Below are positions 1-5,945 of a stretch of 5,945 bases of DNA, piece after piece (positions within the stretch are counted from its first letter, which is position 1; each line of letters begins with the position of its first letter). Origin of the DNA: an uncultured Planctomycetaceae bacterium. GTDB taxonomy: Bacteria; Planctomycetota; Planctomycetia; Pirellulales; JACPPG01. The DNA is taken from the NCBI GenBank assembly GCA_945957305.1, contig CAMFLN010000238.1, positions 1 to 5,945 on the forward strand. The letters run 5' to 3'. Made by a program: the position numbers and the translations under genes. A model generated the notes under the pieces. The model was not told where the DNA came from. It made no database searches and saw only the letters and a list, made by a program, of their open reading frames with translations.

Positions 1-744
1 GTCGGGGCACACGAAGTCATCATCGAGTCCCCGCAGCACCTGCTCAGCACCGCCGACCTCAGCGAAGAAAACTTGCGCGAAGTGTTTTGGGCCTACCGCG
101 ATCGGCTGATCGACTTGAAGAAGGATCGCCGGTTGGTGTACGGCATGATCTTCAAGAATGTCGGCGAAGCGGCAGGCGCGTCGCTGGAACATACGCACAG
201 CCAGCTGATCGTCACGCCGATTGTGCCGATCAGCGTGCGCGAAGAGATGCTGGGGAGCCAGGAGTTCTACAAGTTCCGCGGACGCTGCGTGTACTGCGAC
301 ATGATCCAGCAAGAGCTGGCGACCGAAAAGCGGATCGCGGTCGATACGCCCGGGTTTGTCGCGTTCTGCCCCTTCGCCAGCCGGTTCCCCTTCGAAACCT
401 GGATCGTGCCCAAGACGCACTCGAGCCATTACGAAAATCTCGCTAAGAATAGCGTAGAAGATTTGGCGCGCATCATGAAGCAAGTCATGGTCAAAATCGA
501 AACCGCGCTCGATCGGCCGGCCTACAATTACATCTTGCACACCGGCCCCTTTGACACGCCGGAGGTCAATCACTATCACTGGCACATTGAGATCATTCCA
601 CGCCTGACCAAGACCGCGGGCTTCGAATGGGGCACCGGTTTTTACATCAATCCTGTTCCGCCCGAGGAGGCCGCGGCGTTCCTACGTGAAGTCGAGGTCG
701 ACGTACACGAGCCACGGACTCTGCCGATCCGGGAGACTGGGTAA
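1..744 (+). CDS. galT: Galactose-1-phosphate uridylyltransferase-family protein (GalT/ADP-glucose phosphorylase type), 5'-truncated by the window
   Basis: The reading frame is open from base 1 and ends at TAA 742-744, giving 247 C-terminal residues; the true start lies upstream, so the TTG at 73 is internal. Family role: HIT-fold nucleotidyl transfer through a nucleotidyl-His intermediate, as in the Leloir pathway, in the cytoplasm. Visible motifs are HTHSQ at 190-204, the HxHxQ active site whose second His is the expected nucleophile; CVYC at 286-297 with His at 418 and 427; LHTGPF at 535-552; and HYHWH at 571-585 followed by IEIIPR. The mid-protein CxxC is not part of the E. coli GalT metal set, but I recall a second CxxC zinc site in the plant homologue At5g18200, an ADP-glucose phosphorylase. 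The family is certain; the sugar-nucleotide substrate is not. The GH57 gene follows 195 bases downstream on the same strand, so a role in glucan or glucose-1-phosphate metabolism is plausible (inference). Confidence 0.9.
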   Translation, partial: VGAHEVIIESPQHLLSTADLSEENLREVFWAYRDRLIDLKKDRRLVYGMIFKNVGEAAGASLEHTHSQLIVTPIVPISVREEMLGSQEFYKFRGRCVYCDMIQQELATEKRIAVDTPGFVAFCPFASRFPFETWIVPKTHSSHYENLAKNSVEDLARIMKQVMVKIETALDRPAYNYILHTGPFDTPEVNHYHWHIEIIPRLTKTAGFEWGTGFYINPVPPEEAAAFLREVEVDVHEPRTLPIRETG

Positions 745-770
745 GCCGCTAGCACCCCCGTGAAAAACCG

Positions 771-792
771 GGCGCGTAAATTCGCGCCGTTT
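771..792 (+). terminator. Possible intrinsic terminator after galT
   Basis: A perfect 6-bp all-GC stem (GGCGCG 771-776 with CGCGCC 783-788) closes a 6-base loop TAAATT, and GTTTCT follows. It begins 26 bases after the galT stop. The stem is strong but the T tract is short, so it may only attenuate read-through into the GH57 gene. No other strong hairpin is visible in the 745-939 spacer. Confidence 0.4.
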
Positions 793-834
793 CTGGCCCC
801 CTCGAGCAGTCGATAAACATATGGTGACAACTTT

Positions 835-900
835 TCGCCCTTGAGCACTCGCCACTTCGCACCCGTGTCTGCTAGCTTGGCGCGTCGCAATTGAGCACGC
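835..900 (+). repeat. Imperfect direct repeat upstream of the GH57 gene
   Basis: TCGCCCTTGAGCACTC (835-850) recurs as TCGCAATTGAGCACGC (885-900). The two match at 13 of 16 positions, share the perfect 8-mer TTGAGCAC, and lie exactly 50 bases apart in the spacer before the GH57 start. They could be paired operator half-sites. An 8-mer repeat in a 195-base spacer is not rare by chance, so support is weak. I could not find a convincing -35/-10 pair in 745-939. Confidence 0.25.
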
Positions 901-939
901 ATTCAATCAAAGCCTTTCGCTTCTCATTCTGCCGCAACT

Positions 940-3108
940 ATGCCACACACGATTCGCCTGGCTCTGGTCCTGCACAATCATCAGCCGATCGGCAACTTCG
1001 ACGGCGTCATGGAGCAGGCTTACCAGGACAGCTACCAGCCGTTTCTCGAAGTCTTCCGCCGTTTTCCGTCGCTAAAAATCTGCCTGCACACCAGCGGGTC
1101 GCTCATGGAATGGTTGGCGGCGCGCCATCCGGAATACCTGGATGAACTGGCCGAACTCGTGGCCCAAGGGCAAATCGAGATCATCGGCGGCGCGTTCTAC
1201 GAACCGATCCTGGCGATGCTGCCACGTCGCGACCGCATCGGCCAGATCCGAGCCTACACGCAATGGCTCGAAGCCCGCCTGCGATGCAAGATCCGCGGCA
1301 TGTGGATTCCCGAGCGTGTCTGGGAGCCGACGATGGTCAGCGACCTGGCCGACGCCGAGATCCAGTACACGGTCCTCGACGACTTCCATTTCCGCAACGC
1401 GGGGCTGGCACCCGACGTCCTGGACGGCTACTTCATTAGCGAAAACGATGGTCAGATCCTGGCCATCTTCCCCGGCAGCGAGCGGCTCCGCTATACGATT
1501 CCCTTCGCCGCTCCCGAAGCCACGATCGACTATCTGCGTGGTATCGCCGAGCGCCGGCCCGAGGCGGTCGTGGTTTTTGGCGACGACGGCGAGAAGTTCG
1601 GCACCTGGCCGGACACCAAGCGGCATGTGTACGACGATGGTTGGCTATCCCGCTTTTTCGAGGCGCTCGTGGCCAACGAAAGCTGGATCAAGACGACCAC
1701 GTTGGCCGAGGCCGTCGACAACGTGCCGCCCAACGGCAAGATCTATCTGCCGGACAGCAGCTATCGCGAAATGACCGAATGGGCCCTGCCCACGGCGCAA
1801 TTACTCGAATACGAACGCATGCGCCACGACATGGAACACGAGCCGCAATGGCCGATCCTGTCGCAATTCGTGCGCGGCGGCTTTTGGCGCAACTTCAAAG
1901 TGAAGTATCCGGAAGCCGACGAGATGTACACGCGCATGCTGATGGTCAGTCGCCGGGTGGAAGAAGCCGCGGCCAAACGACAGGACCGCGCCTTGGTCGA
2001 TGCGGCGCGCAGTGAACTTTATCGCGGCCAGTGCAACTGCAGCTATTGGCATGGTGCCTTTGGCGGCATTTACCTGCCGCACTTGCGCAACGCCGTTTAC
2101 CGTTCGTTGATCGCGGCCGATAACCTGCTCGATCGCGCGGCCGAACGAAACGAGCCCTGGATCGAGGCGGTCGTGGGCGATTTCAATCTCGACGCCCGCC
2201 AAGAGGTCATGCTCGCCAACGATAAACTGGCCACGCTCGTCCGCCCATGGCGCGGCGGACTAATGTACGAGTTGGACGTGCGGTCGATCTGCCACAACCT
2301 GCTGGCGACCATGGCCCGTCAGCCCGAGGCCTATCATCGCAAAGTGCTGGCTGGTCCAAACACCAGTTCCGAGGGAGTTGGCAGCATCCACGATCGCGTC
2401 GTTTTCAAGCAACCCGGCTTGAACGATCGTCTGCAGTACGACAGCTTACCCCGCAAGAGCCTGATCGATCATTTCCACGACAACGAGACGACGCTGGAAG
2501 ATGTGGCCGAGGGGCGAGCGCAAGAGCGGGGAGATTTTGCGACCGGGGCTTACGAGGCACGCTTGCGACGCAACCCGCAGCGCATCCAGGTGCAGTTGTC
2601 TCGCCAAGGCAACGCCTGGGGCTGCCCGCTGAAGATCACCAAGGGTCTCACGCTCGAGGCTGGCAGTTCCACCCTCGAAGTCGCGTACTTGATCGAAGGG
2701 CTGCAGCCCGGGCAGTCATTTCACTTTTCGGTCGAGTTCAACTTCGCCGGCTTGCCGGCCGGCTGTGACGACCGCTATTTCCACGATGGCTCAGGGCGCC
2801 GACAAGGGCACCTGGGCGCCCGGCTCGACTTGCAAGATGTGCGCTCGCTCAACCTGGTGGACGAGTATTTGGGGATCGACGTCGGGTGGAAATCGTCACG
2901 TCCTACGCACGTCTGGACTTACCCCATCGAGACGGTCAGCCAGTCCGAAGGAGGCTTCGAGCTGGTACACCAATCCGTCGTCGTGCAGCCGCACTGGTTC
3001 GTGCAAGGGGATGCGTCAGGACGATTTGCCGTGACCATGGAATTGGCAATCGACACATCCATGGCCGAACGCCGCCGCGAACCACGGGCCATGGCCGTCG
3101 CGACATAG
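940..3108 (+). CDS. GH57 4-alpha-glucanotransferase / alpha-amylase with DUF1925 and DUF1926 domains
   Basis: The 722-residue protein has no signal peptide, so it is probably cytoplasmic and acts on glycogen or maltodextrin by cleaving and transferring alpha-1,4-glucan chains. All five GH57 conserved regions are visible: HNHQP at residues 12-16; GGAFYEP at 83-89; WIPERVWEP, where Glu125 aligns with the nucleophile Glu123 of the Thermococcus litoralis enzyme; FGDDGEKFG, with Asp215/Asp216 holding the acid/base (Asp214 in T. litoralis, so probably Asp216); and YREMTEWALP at 275-284. A DUF1925-like segment follows at roughly 310-385, including WHGAFGG from residue 370, then a DUF1926-like beta-sandwich at about 400-705. 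The length is slightly above the 659 residues of the T. litoralis enzyme. The ATG at 940 is chosen because HNHQP then falls at the usual distance from the N-terminus. No Shine-Dalgarno precedes it. The motifs favour glucanotransferase over strict amylase, but sequence alone cannot separate them. Confidence 0.93.
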   Translation: MPHTIRLALVLHNHQPIGNFDGVMEQAYQDSYQPFLEVFRRFPSLKICLHTSGSLMEWLAARHPEYLDELAELVAQGQIEIIGGAFYEPILAMLPRRDRIGQIRAYTQWLEARLRCKIRGMWIPERVWEPTMVSDLADAEIQYTVLDDFHFRNAGLAPDVLDGYFISENDGQILAIFPGSERLRYTIPFAAPEATIDYLRGIAERRPEAVVVFGDDGEKFGTWPDTKRHVYDDGWLSRFFEALVANESWIKTTTLAEAVDNVPPNGKIYLPDSSYREMTEWALPTAQLLEYERMRHDMEHEPQWPILSQFVRGGFWRNFKVKYPEADEMYTRMLMVSRRVEEAAAKRQDRALVDAARSELYRGQCNCSYWHGAFGGIYLPHLRNAVYRSLIAADNLLDRAAERNEPWIEAVVGDFNLDARQEVMLANDKLATLVRPWRGGLMYELDVRSICHNLLATMARQPEAYHRKVLAGPNTSSEGVGSIHDRVVFKQPGLNDRLQYDSLPRKSLIDHFHDNETTLEDVAEGRAQERGDFATGAYEARLRRNPQRIQVQLSRQGNAWGCPLKITKGLTLEAGSSTLEVAYLIEGLQPGQSFHFSVEFNFAGLPAGCDDRYFHDGSGRRQGHLGARLDLQDVRSLNLVDEYLGIDVGWKSSRPTHVWTYPIETVSQSEGGFELVHQSVVVQPHWFVQGDASGRFAVTMELAIDTSMAERRREPRAMAVAT

Positions 3109-3160
3109 CCAGCCGGCCGTTCGGGCCAGGTCTGCCGATGCGCATCGTACGAAGTTCGTC

Positions 3161-3213
3161 CGCCTTTGTGGTTTCATTTTTTATCACGAAAGCATGAAAC
3201 CACGAAAAAGGCG
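3161..3213. repeat. Long stem-loop built from CACGAAA-type repeats (left arm of an inverted array)
   Basis: GTGGTTTCAT (3168-3177) and ATGAAACCAC (3194-3203) form a perfect 10-bp inverted repeat around a 16-base loop. Flanking CGCCTTT (3161-3167) and GAAAAAGGCG (3204-3213) extend the stem with a small bulge. It starts 52 bases after the GH57 stop, between convergent genes, so it could act as a transcript-end structure, but neither strand shows a following T tract. CACGAAA heptamers lie at 3185-3191 and 3201-3207, 16 bases apart. Confidence 0.6.
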
Positions 3214-3326
3214 AAAGACGCTTGATGCTCAGTCAACCTGCTTCTTTATCTTCCGTGCTGGATTGATCATGTTCCCGACACGTCAGGGCCTAGGAAACGA
3301 CTGATCCCCGCCTCTTGATTGTGCCC

Positions 3327-3356
3327 AGCATTTTCGTGCTTTCGCGCTTTCGTGAT
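3327..3356. repeat. Right arm of the CACGAAA inverted array
   Basis: The reverse complement of this stretch matches 3183-3210 at 24 of the first 28 positions, beginning with a perfect 11-mer (ATCACGAAAGC at 3183-3193 against GCTTTCGTGAT at 3346-3356). It carries two TTTCGTG heptamers at 3332-3338 and 3348-3354, with the same 16-base period as the left arm. The arms therefore bound a 174-base inverted-repeat unit with no coding potential inside. Confidence 0.55.
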
Positions 3357-3410
3357 CTGCTTTTGCTAGCGCAAGAGAAACACGCCGGTGCTATTGCCGC
3401 CCACGTGCAA

Positions 3411-3446
3411 TGATTCGCGAGCAGGCACAGAGTGTGCTGAGAATCG
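3411..3446. other. Imperfect hairpin in the 515-base convergent gap
   Basis: GATTC (3412-3416) pairs with GAATC (3441-3445), and CA plus GCACA (3422-3429, one bulged G) pairs with TGTGC plus TG (3433-3439) around a GAG loop. A short GCGGA-ATC-TCCGC stem follows at 3486-3498. Apart from these, the repeat array and the terminator candidate near 3531-3551, I see no gene in 3109-3623: no tRNA-like fold and no credible ORF with a ribosome site. The hairpin could be decay of a repeat or part of an RNA; its function is unknown. Confidence 0.3.
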
Positions 3447-3520
3447 CAGAAAAGTTTGCGCGTAGAGAATCACCGCACAAAGTCGGCGGAATCTCCGCGT
3501 GCACCAGGTTGACGGCGCAA

Positions 3521-3551
3521 AATCAGAATGAACAAGCCGTGATGGCTTGCT
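3521..3551 (-). terminator. Possible terminator for the minus-strand RRM gene
   Basis: On the minus strand CAAGCC (3549-3544) and GGCTTG (3538-3533) pair around ATCAC. A G-U and an A-U pair at 3550/3532 and 3551/3531 bring the stem to 8 bp. The minus strand then runs CATTCTGATTTT, a T-rich but interrupted tail. The stem begins 73 bases past the RRM stop codon. Position and polarity fit; strength is modest. A separate 5-bp hairpin, CGCGA/TCGCG at 3606-3621, lies directly after the stop and lacks any T tract. Confidence 0.35.
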
Positions 3552-3623
3552 TCTCCAGGCTCTGACCTTTCAAGCGCATACGGTCAGCACCGACAACTTA
3601 CCGGTCGCGACGAGCTTCGCGTG

Positions 3624-3941
3624 CTAGTAACGGCCACCACGGCCGCCACCACCGCCGCCGCGATATCCGCCGCCACCGCCACCGCGATCTTCGCGCGGCT
3701 TGGCTTCGTTGACTGTCAACGGACGCCCGCCGTGATCCTGGCCATTCAATCCGGTGATCGCCGCTTGGGCATCTTTTTCCGAGCCCATTTCGACGAATCC
3801 GAAACCCTTGCTGCGTCCGGTCTCGCGATCCTCGATCACCTGTGCACTTTGCACTTGACCGAACTGCGAAAACATTTGCTCGAGATCGGAGCTGCTGATC
3901 GAGTAGGGCAGATTCCCCACGTACAACTTCTTGCCCACCAT
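3624..3941 (-). CDS. Glycine-rich RNA-binding protein with a single RRM
   Basis: The protein has 105 residues. Residues about 4-80 form one RNA recognition motif with both signatures intact: RNP2 LYVGNL at 6-11 and RNP1 KGFGFVEM at 45-52, including the aromatic residues Tyr7, Phe47 and Phe49 that stack on RNA bases. Residues 86-105 are a Gly/Arg tail ending in RGGRY, typical of small bacterial Rbp proteins. Such proteins bind single-stranded RNA and in cyanobacteria are often cold-induced RNA chaperones; that role here is inferred. The ATG at 3941 is supported by AGGAG four bases upstream and by RNP2 starting at residue 6. The gene faces the GH57 gene across a 515-base gap. It lies 269 bases downstream of the phosphatase on the same strand, but has its own promoter and a structured leader, so it is probably monocistronic. 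No truncation or frameshift is visible. Confidence 0.95.
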   Translation of the reverse strand: MVGKKLYVGNLPYSISSSDLEQMFSQFGQVQSAQVIEDRETGRSKGFGFVEMGSEKDAQAAITGLNGQDHGGRPLTVNEAKPREDRGGGGGGYRGGGGGGRGGRY

Positions 3942-4101
3942 TCATCTCCTCTGCGAGGGCGTTGTGACCCGCACCGCATGTCGGGTCGCATGCCAACAGG
4001 GGCCAGTAGTGCTGGCCCTAAACCTGGGAATGGTGATCGAGGGTCACGGAAGACAGTTAGCGTAAAGCAGTGTCGTACCCGACGCTCGACGAACCAACTG
4101 A
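3942..4101 (-). promoter_or_regulatory. Structured 5' leader of the RRM gene, possible RNA switch
   Basis: Between the predicted transcription start (about 4101) and the ATG lie about 160 bases with several helices. Hairpin B pairs 4018-4012 with 4006-4000 (7 bp, GGGCCAG/CTGGCCC on the minus strand). Hairpin A pairs 3990-3982 with 3971-3963 (9 bp with one G-U). The 3' strand of A, GGGTCAC at 3970-3964, can instead pair perfectly with GTGACCC at 4047-4041, enclosing B. A and this long helix exclude each other. A small hairpin then covers the Shine-Dalgarno. The pairings are read directly from the sequence; regulation by temperature, by RRM protein binding or by anything else is inference. Confidence 0.4.
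3946..3950 (-). promoter_or_regulatory. Shine-Dalgarno site of the RRM gene
   Basis: AGGAG on the minus strand lies four bases before the ATG and fixes the start. It is the only good ribosome site preceding a gene start in the window. Most of it also falls in a 4-bp hairpin, CCTC (3958-3955), loop GCA, GAGG (3951-3948), which could partly hide it. Confidence 0.7.
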
Positions 4102-4107
4102 GGCGAA

Positions 4108-4116
4108 AGTATAGCA
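4108..4116 (-). promoter_or_regulatory. Extended -10 promoter for the RRM gene
   Basis: On the minus strand TGC (4116-4114) is followed by TATACT (4113-4108), matching five of six bases of the sigma-70 -10 box plus the TGn extension. A run of seven A bases lies just upstream at 4126-4120. The -35 region is poor (TATTCT at 17-bp spacing), as is tolerated with an extended -10. The predicted start is near 4101, about 160 bases before the ATG. Confidence 0.5.
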
Positions 4117-4146
4117 GGATTTTTTTCGCGAGAATACCTACGGAGG

Positions 4147-4187
4147 AAAAATGGGGCCCCCAACTCGGTCCCTCAACATCCAGTTGG
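4147..4187 (-). terminator. Weak terminator-like structure after the phosphatase gene
   Basis: On the minus strand CCAACT (4187-4182) pairs with AGTTGG (4165-4160) across a 16-base loop. GGGCCCCA follows and then five T bases (4151-4147). It starts 24 bases past the phosphatase stop. The loop is large and seven to eight bases separate stem and T run, so it is not a canonical terminator. Confidence 0.22.
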
Positions 4188-4210
4188 CGGCTGCGCTAAA
4201 AGCTAACAAA

Positions 4211-5839
4211 CTAGCGCCCCGCGGCACTCGCGGAACTGATCGTCGCAGGCTCGCGAAGTTGAAAATAGTGACCGTGGTCCGCCGTAAGAATGACTACGGT
4301 GTCATCCCAGGCTTGACGTGCCTCGACCCAGTCGACGACCGCGCGAAACGCCGCATCGCCGCTGAGAACGGCCCCCACCGAATTGTCGATGTTGTTATCG
4401 TGGTTGGCCCAATCAACGTCCCCGGCCTCGATCATCAGCCAAAATCCGCGCGGGTTTTGCTCCAAGACCGTCAGCGCCGCGCGCGACATGTCAGCGAGGC
4501 TTGGGTTTTCGTTAACGTCAGCCTCGGAATAAACTTCCGACAATCCCTTTACACCGCTGGTGGGGTCGTAGAGTCCGTCGGCAGTCGCAAACGGGAGGTG
4601 CCCCGATTTCGCCCCGTAGAAGCCGAACAGCCGTTTTCCCTGGGCCGCGGCTGTCGCGGCCGCTTTTTCCAACCCCGCTCGTCCGCTTTCACCGCTGGTA
4701 CGCTGGGCCACGACGTATTTTCCACCGTGAGCTTCATCGCTGCGCTGTAGATCATCGGCGGCCAGATACTTGTTACCAGGAACGAAGTTAGCCCCTTGCT
4801 TCCGGTCCTCGGCACTCTGTTCTCCCCAGCCTGCTCCCAGCAAAACGTCGACGCCCAAGAGCGGGTGTGCGCGATGTGACACGGAAGGAAGCCCTAGCAG
4901 GTCGCGCGTCAGATCCTGAAAATCATCGCGGGAAACGTTGTTGGCGTAAGCACACGCGGGCGTAGCGTGACTAATTGGCACACTGGTGACGACGCCGATC
5001 GATCGTCCCGTGGCCTGAAATTCGTGCGAAACCGGAGCGACCTGCTTGCCCGCCGCATCGATGTTAATAGCCACGTTGTAAGTCTTAATGCCGGCGCATA
5101 GGCTTGTGGCCGACGCGGCAGAATCGGTGACCGCGTGCCGGCACTCCTGGCATTTACCGATCAAATACGTCGGATCGTCCCCGGGTGTCCAAGGAGTAGC
5201 GCCGCCGTGCTGCGGGTTGTATCCCCCCAGCGACACATTGTCATCATTGATCACCGTTTGCGCATCGACATCAATGCCCGAGGCTTCGCTCGAAGGGGAC
5301 GTCACGAAGAAGCCGAAATCGGTCGGTGCGCCGCGATAATCCTGAAACTGCAACCCCGTGCCGCGTCCCTCGCGGTAACTAACCTTACCGGTCTTGTACA
5401 AAGCGGCCGCTTGGGTCGTTTGCCAGTCCATGCCGTCGAAGACGATCAGGACCACGTATTTCTTGCCGGCGGCCAGGGCGTCGCGTTGCAGCCGCGCGAT
5501 GTCCGTCTGGTCGAAGTAATCAGCCTGGGGATTGAGCGTGTCGCGCGGGACTCGGCCGTACAGCTTTTGCAATCCCGCTTCACTGCGATAGGCGCTGTTG
5601 ACGCCGCGAACGCTGTCAAGTGAAGCGCCGAATGTATAAACCGGAATCAAACGATTCGAATGCGTGGTCCAGGTCGAGTATTTCTCGGGATTCGTTCCCC
5701 AATAACCCCAGACGGCCTTCCCCTCGGCTACGGCAGCGGCTTGCAGGTCCTTGAGTTGGTCGACGGCCAGCGCTGAATCGCGGTTCAAAACGGCCAGCGA
5801 AAGGAATAGAGCCAGAACGAGCGAACGGGGGCATCGCAT
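4211..5839 (-). CDS. Secreted alkaline phosphatase, PhoA family
   Basis: This is a 542-residue exported phosphomonoesterase. Residues 1-25 are a signal peptide: Arg2 and Arg5, a hydrophobic stretch at 7-18, and an Ala-Leu-Ala cleavage site before Val26. The core matches E. coli PhoA: FDGMD with Asp135 (Asp51), TDSAASAT with nucleophile Ser240 (Ser102), HATP with His291 and Thr293 (Asp153, Thr155), Arg304 (Arg166), Glu471, Asp476 and His480 (Glu322, Asp327, His331), and TADHGH with Asp521 and His522 (Asp369, His370). His291 with Trp477 resembles the His/Trp pair of marine and cold-active phosphatases rather than E. coli's Asp153/Lys328. About 100 residues precede the core, including WGYWGTNPEKYSTW at 44-57. 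The protein ends 20 residues after His522, so the usual His412 zinc ligand has no visible counterpart. ATG 5839 is chosen because the signal peptide starts there; its Shine-Dalgarno is weak. CxxC at 230-233 may bind metal or form a disulfide. Confidence 0.93.
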   Translation of the reverse strand: MRCPRSLVLALFLSLAVLNRDSALAVDQLKDLQAAAVAEGKAVWGYWGTNPEKYSTWTTHSNRLIPVYTFGASLDSVRGVNSAYRSEAGLQKLYGRVPRDTLNPQADYFDQTDIARLQRDALAAGKKYVVLIVFDGMDWQTTQAAALYKTGKVSYREGRGTGLQFQDYRGAPTDFGFFVTSPSSEASGIDVDAQTVINDDNVSLGGYNPQHGGATPWTPGDDPTYLIGKCQECRHAVTDSAASATSLCAGIKTYNVAINIDAAGKQVAPVSHEFQATGRSIGVVTSVPISHATPACAYANNVSRDDFQDLTRDLLGLPSVSHRAHPLLGVDVLLGAGWGEQSAEDRKQGANFVPGNKYLAADDLQRSDEAHGGKYVVAQRTSGESGRAGLEKAAATAAAQGKRLFGFYGAKSGHLPFATADGLYDPTSGVKGLSEVYSEADVNENPSLADMSRAALTVLEQNPRGFWLMIEAGDVDWANHDNNIDNSVGAVLSGDAAFRAVVDWVEARQAWDDTVVILTADHGHYFQLREPATISSASAAGR

Positions 5840-5945
5840 GCGACGATCTCTATCTCGATGTTGCTGAATCTTGCTGCGGGCGGGACAAACCGTGGAGGGG
5901 ACGAGCGGCGGCGAGTAACGTTCCTGTAGTGTAACTTGTCATGCC

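Noticed and set aside
73..744. TTG at 73 as the start of the GalT-family gene
   Set aside because: The same frame is open to base 1 and encodes the conserved [12 protein letters not shown] segment upstream, so the gene is cut by the window edge.
642..906. Two minus-strand frames across the galT-GH57 spacer
   Set aside because: Both overlap the galT 3' end, have no recognisable domain and no convincing ribosome site.
1072..1626. Minus-strand 184-codon frame inside the GH57 gene
   Set aside because: It is antisense to conserved GH57 regions 2-4, with no ribosome site or family resemblance; high GC content keeps antisense frames open.
3598..3996. Minus-strand 132-codon frame over the RRM gene
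   Set aside because: It is out of frame with the RRM protein, which has both RNP motifs and the well-placed ribosome site; the Arg-rich translation is a shadow of the Gly codons.
4141..4213. A frameshift that would restore a longer phosphatase C-terminus
   Set aside because: I read the other minus-strand frames past the stop; none gives a His-Thr-Gly-like segment or other PhoA C-terminal signature.
4151..4750. Plus-strand 199-codon frame with GGAGG (4142-4146) four bases before its ATG
   Set aside because: From 4211 on it runs antisense through the alkaline phosphatase gene, whose product has clear catalytic motifs. The translation shows no recognisable family and the ribosome-like site is probably chance.

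Overview
The window looks like chromosomal DNA from a GC-rich bacterium, most plausibly a planctomycete of the Pirellula type. That placement is an inference from the gene mix: a short-type GalT, a GH57 glucanotransferase, a glycine-rich RRM protein and a secreted PhoA-family phosphatase. Genes are well separated, Shine-Dalgarno sites are mostly poor, and heptameric repeats lie between genes. There are no tRNA or rRNA genes, no recognisable insertion sequence and no CRISPR array.

Layout: (1) 1-744 (+) is the 3' part of a galT-family nucleotidyltransferase gene whose start lies off the left edge. (2) 745-939 is a spacer with a GC-rich hairpin just after galT and an imperfect direct repeat. (3) 940-3108 (+) is a complete GH57 4-alpha-glucanotransferase/alpha-amylase with its middle and C-terminal domains. 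(4) 3109-3623 is a 515-base non-coding gap between convergent genes. It holds an inverted array of CACGAAA heptamers, a second imperfect hairpin and a possible terminator for the minus-strand gene. (5) 3624-3941 (-) is a 105-residue RNA-binding protein with one RRM and a Gly/Arg tail. It has a good Shine-Dalgarno, an extended -10 promoter and a structured leader of about 160 nt. (6) 4211-5839 (-) encodes an exported alkaline phosphatase. The last 106 bases are its upstream region.

The two plus-strand genes fit a cytoplasmic alpha-glucan/sugar-phosphate module: the GH57 enzyme remodels glycogen-like glucans and the GalT-family enzyme moves nucleotidyl groups between sugar phosphates. The two minus-strand genes look functionally unrelated to that module and to each other (RNA chaperone-type protein; periplasmic phosphate scavenging).

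I found no clear novel multi-gene system. The points most worth a second look are the rrm leader, which can form two mutually exclusive helices; the CACGAAA inverted array; the phosphatase, which ends before the usual third Zn1 ligand; and the possibility that 'GalT' is really an ADP-glucose phosphorylase-type enzyme.
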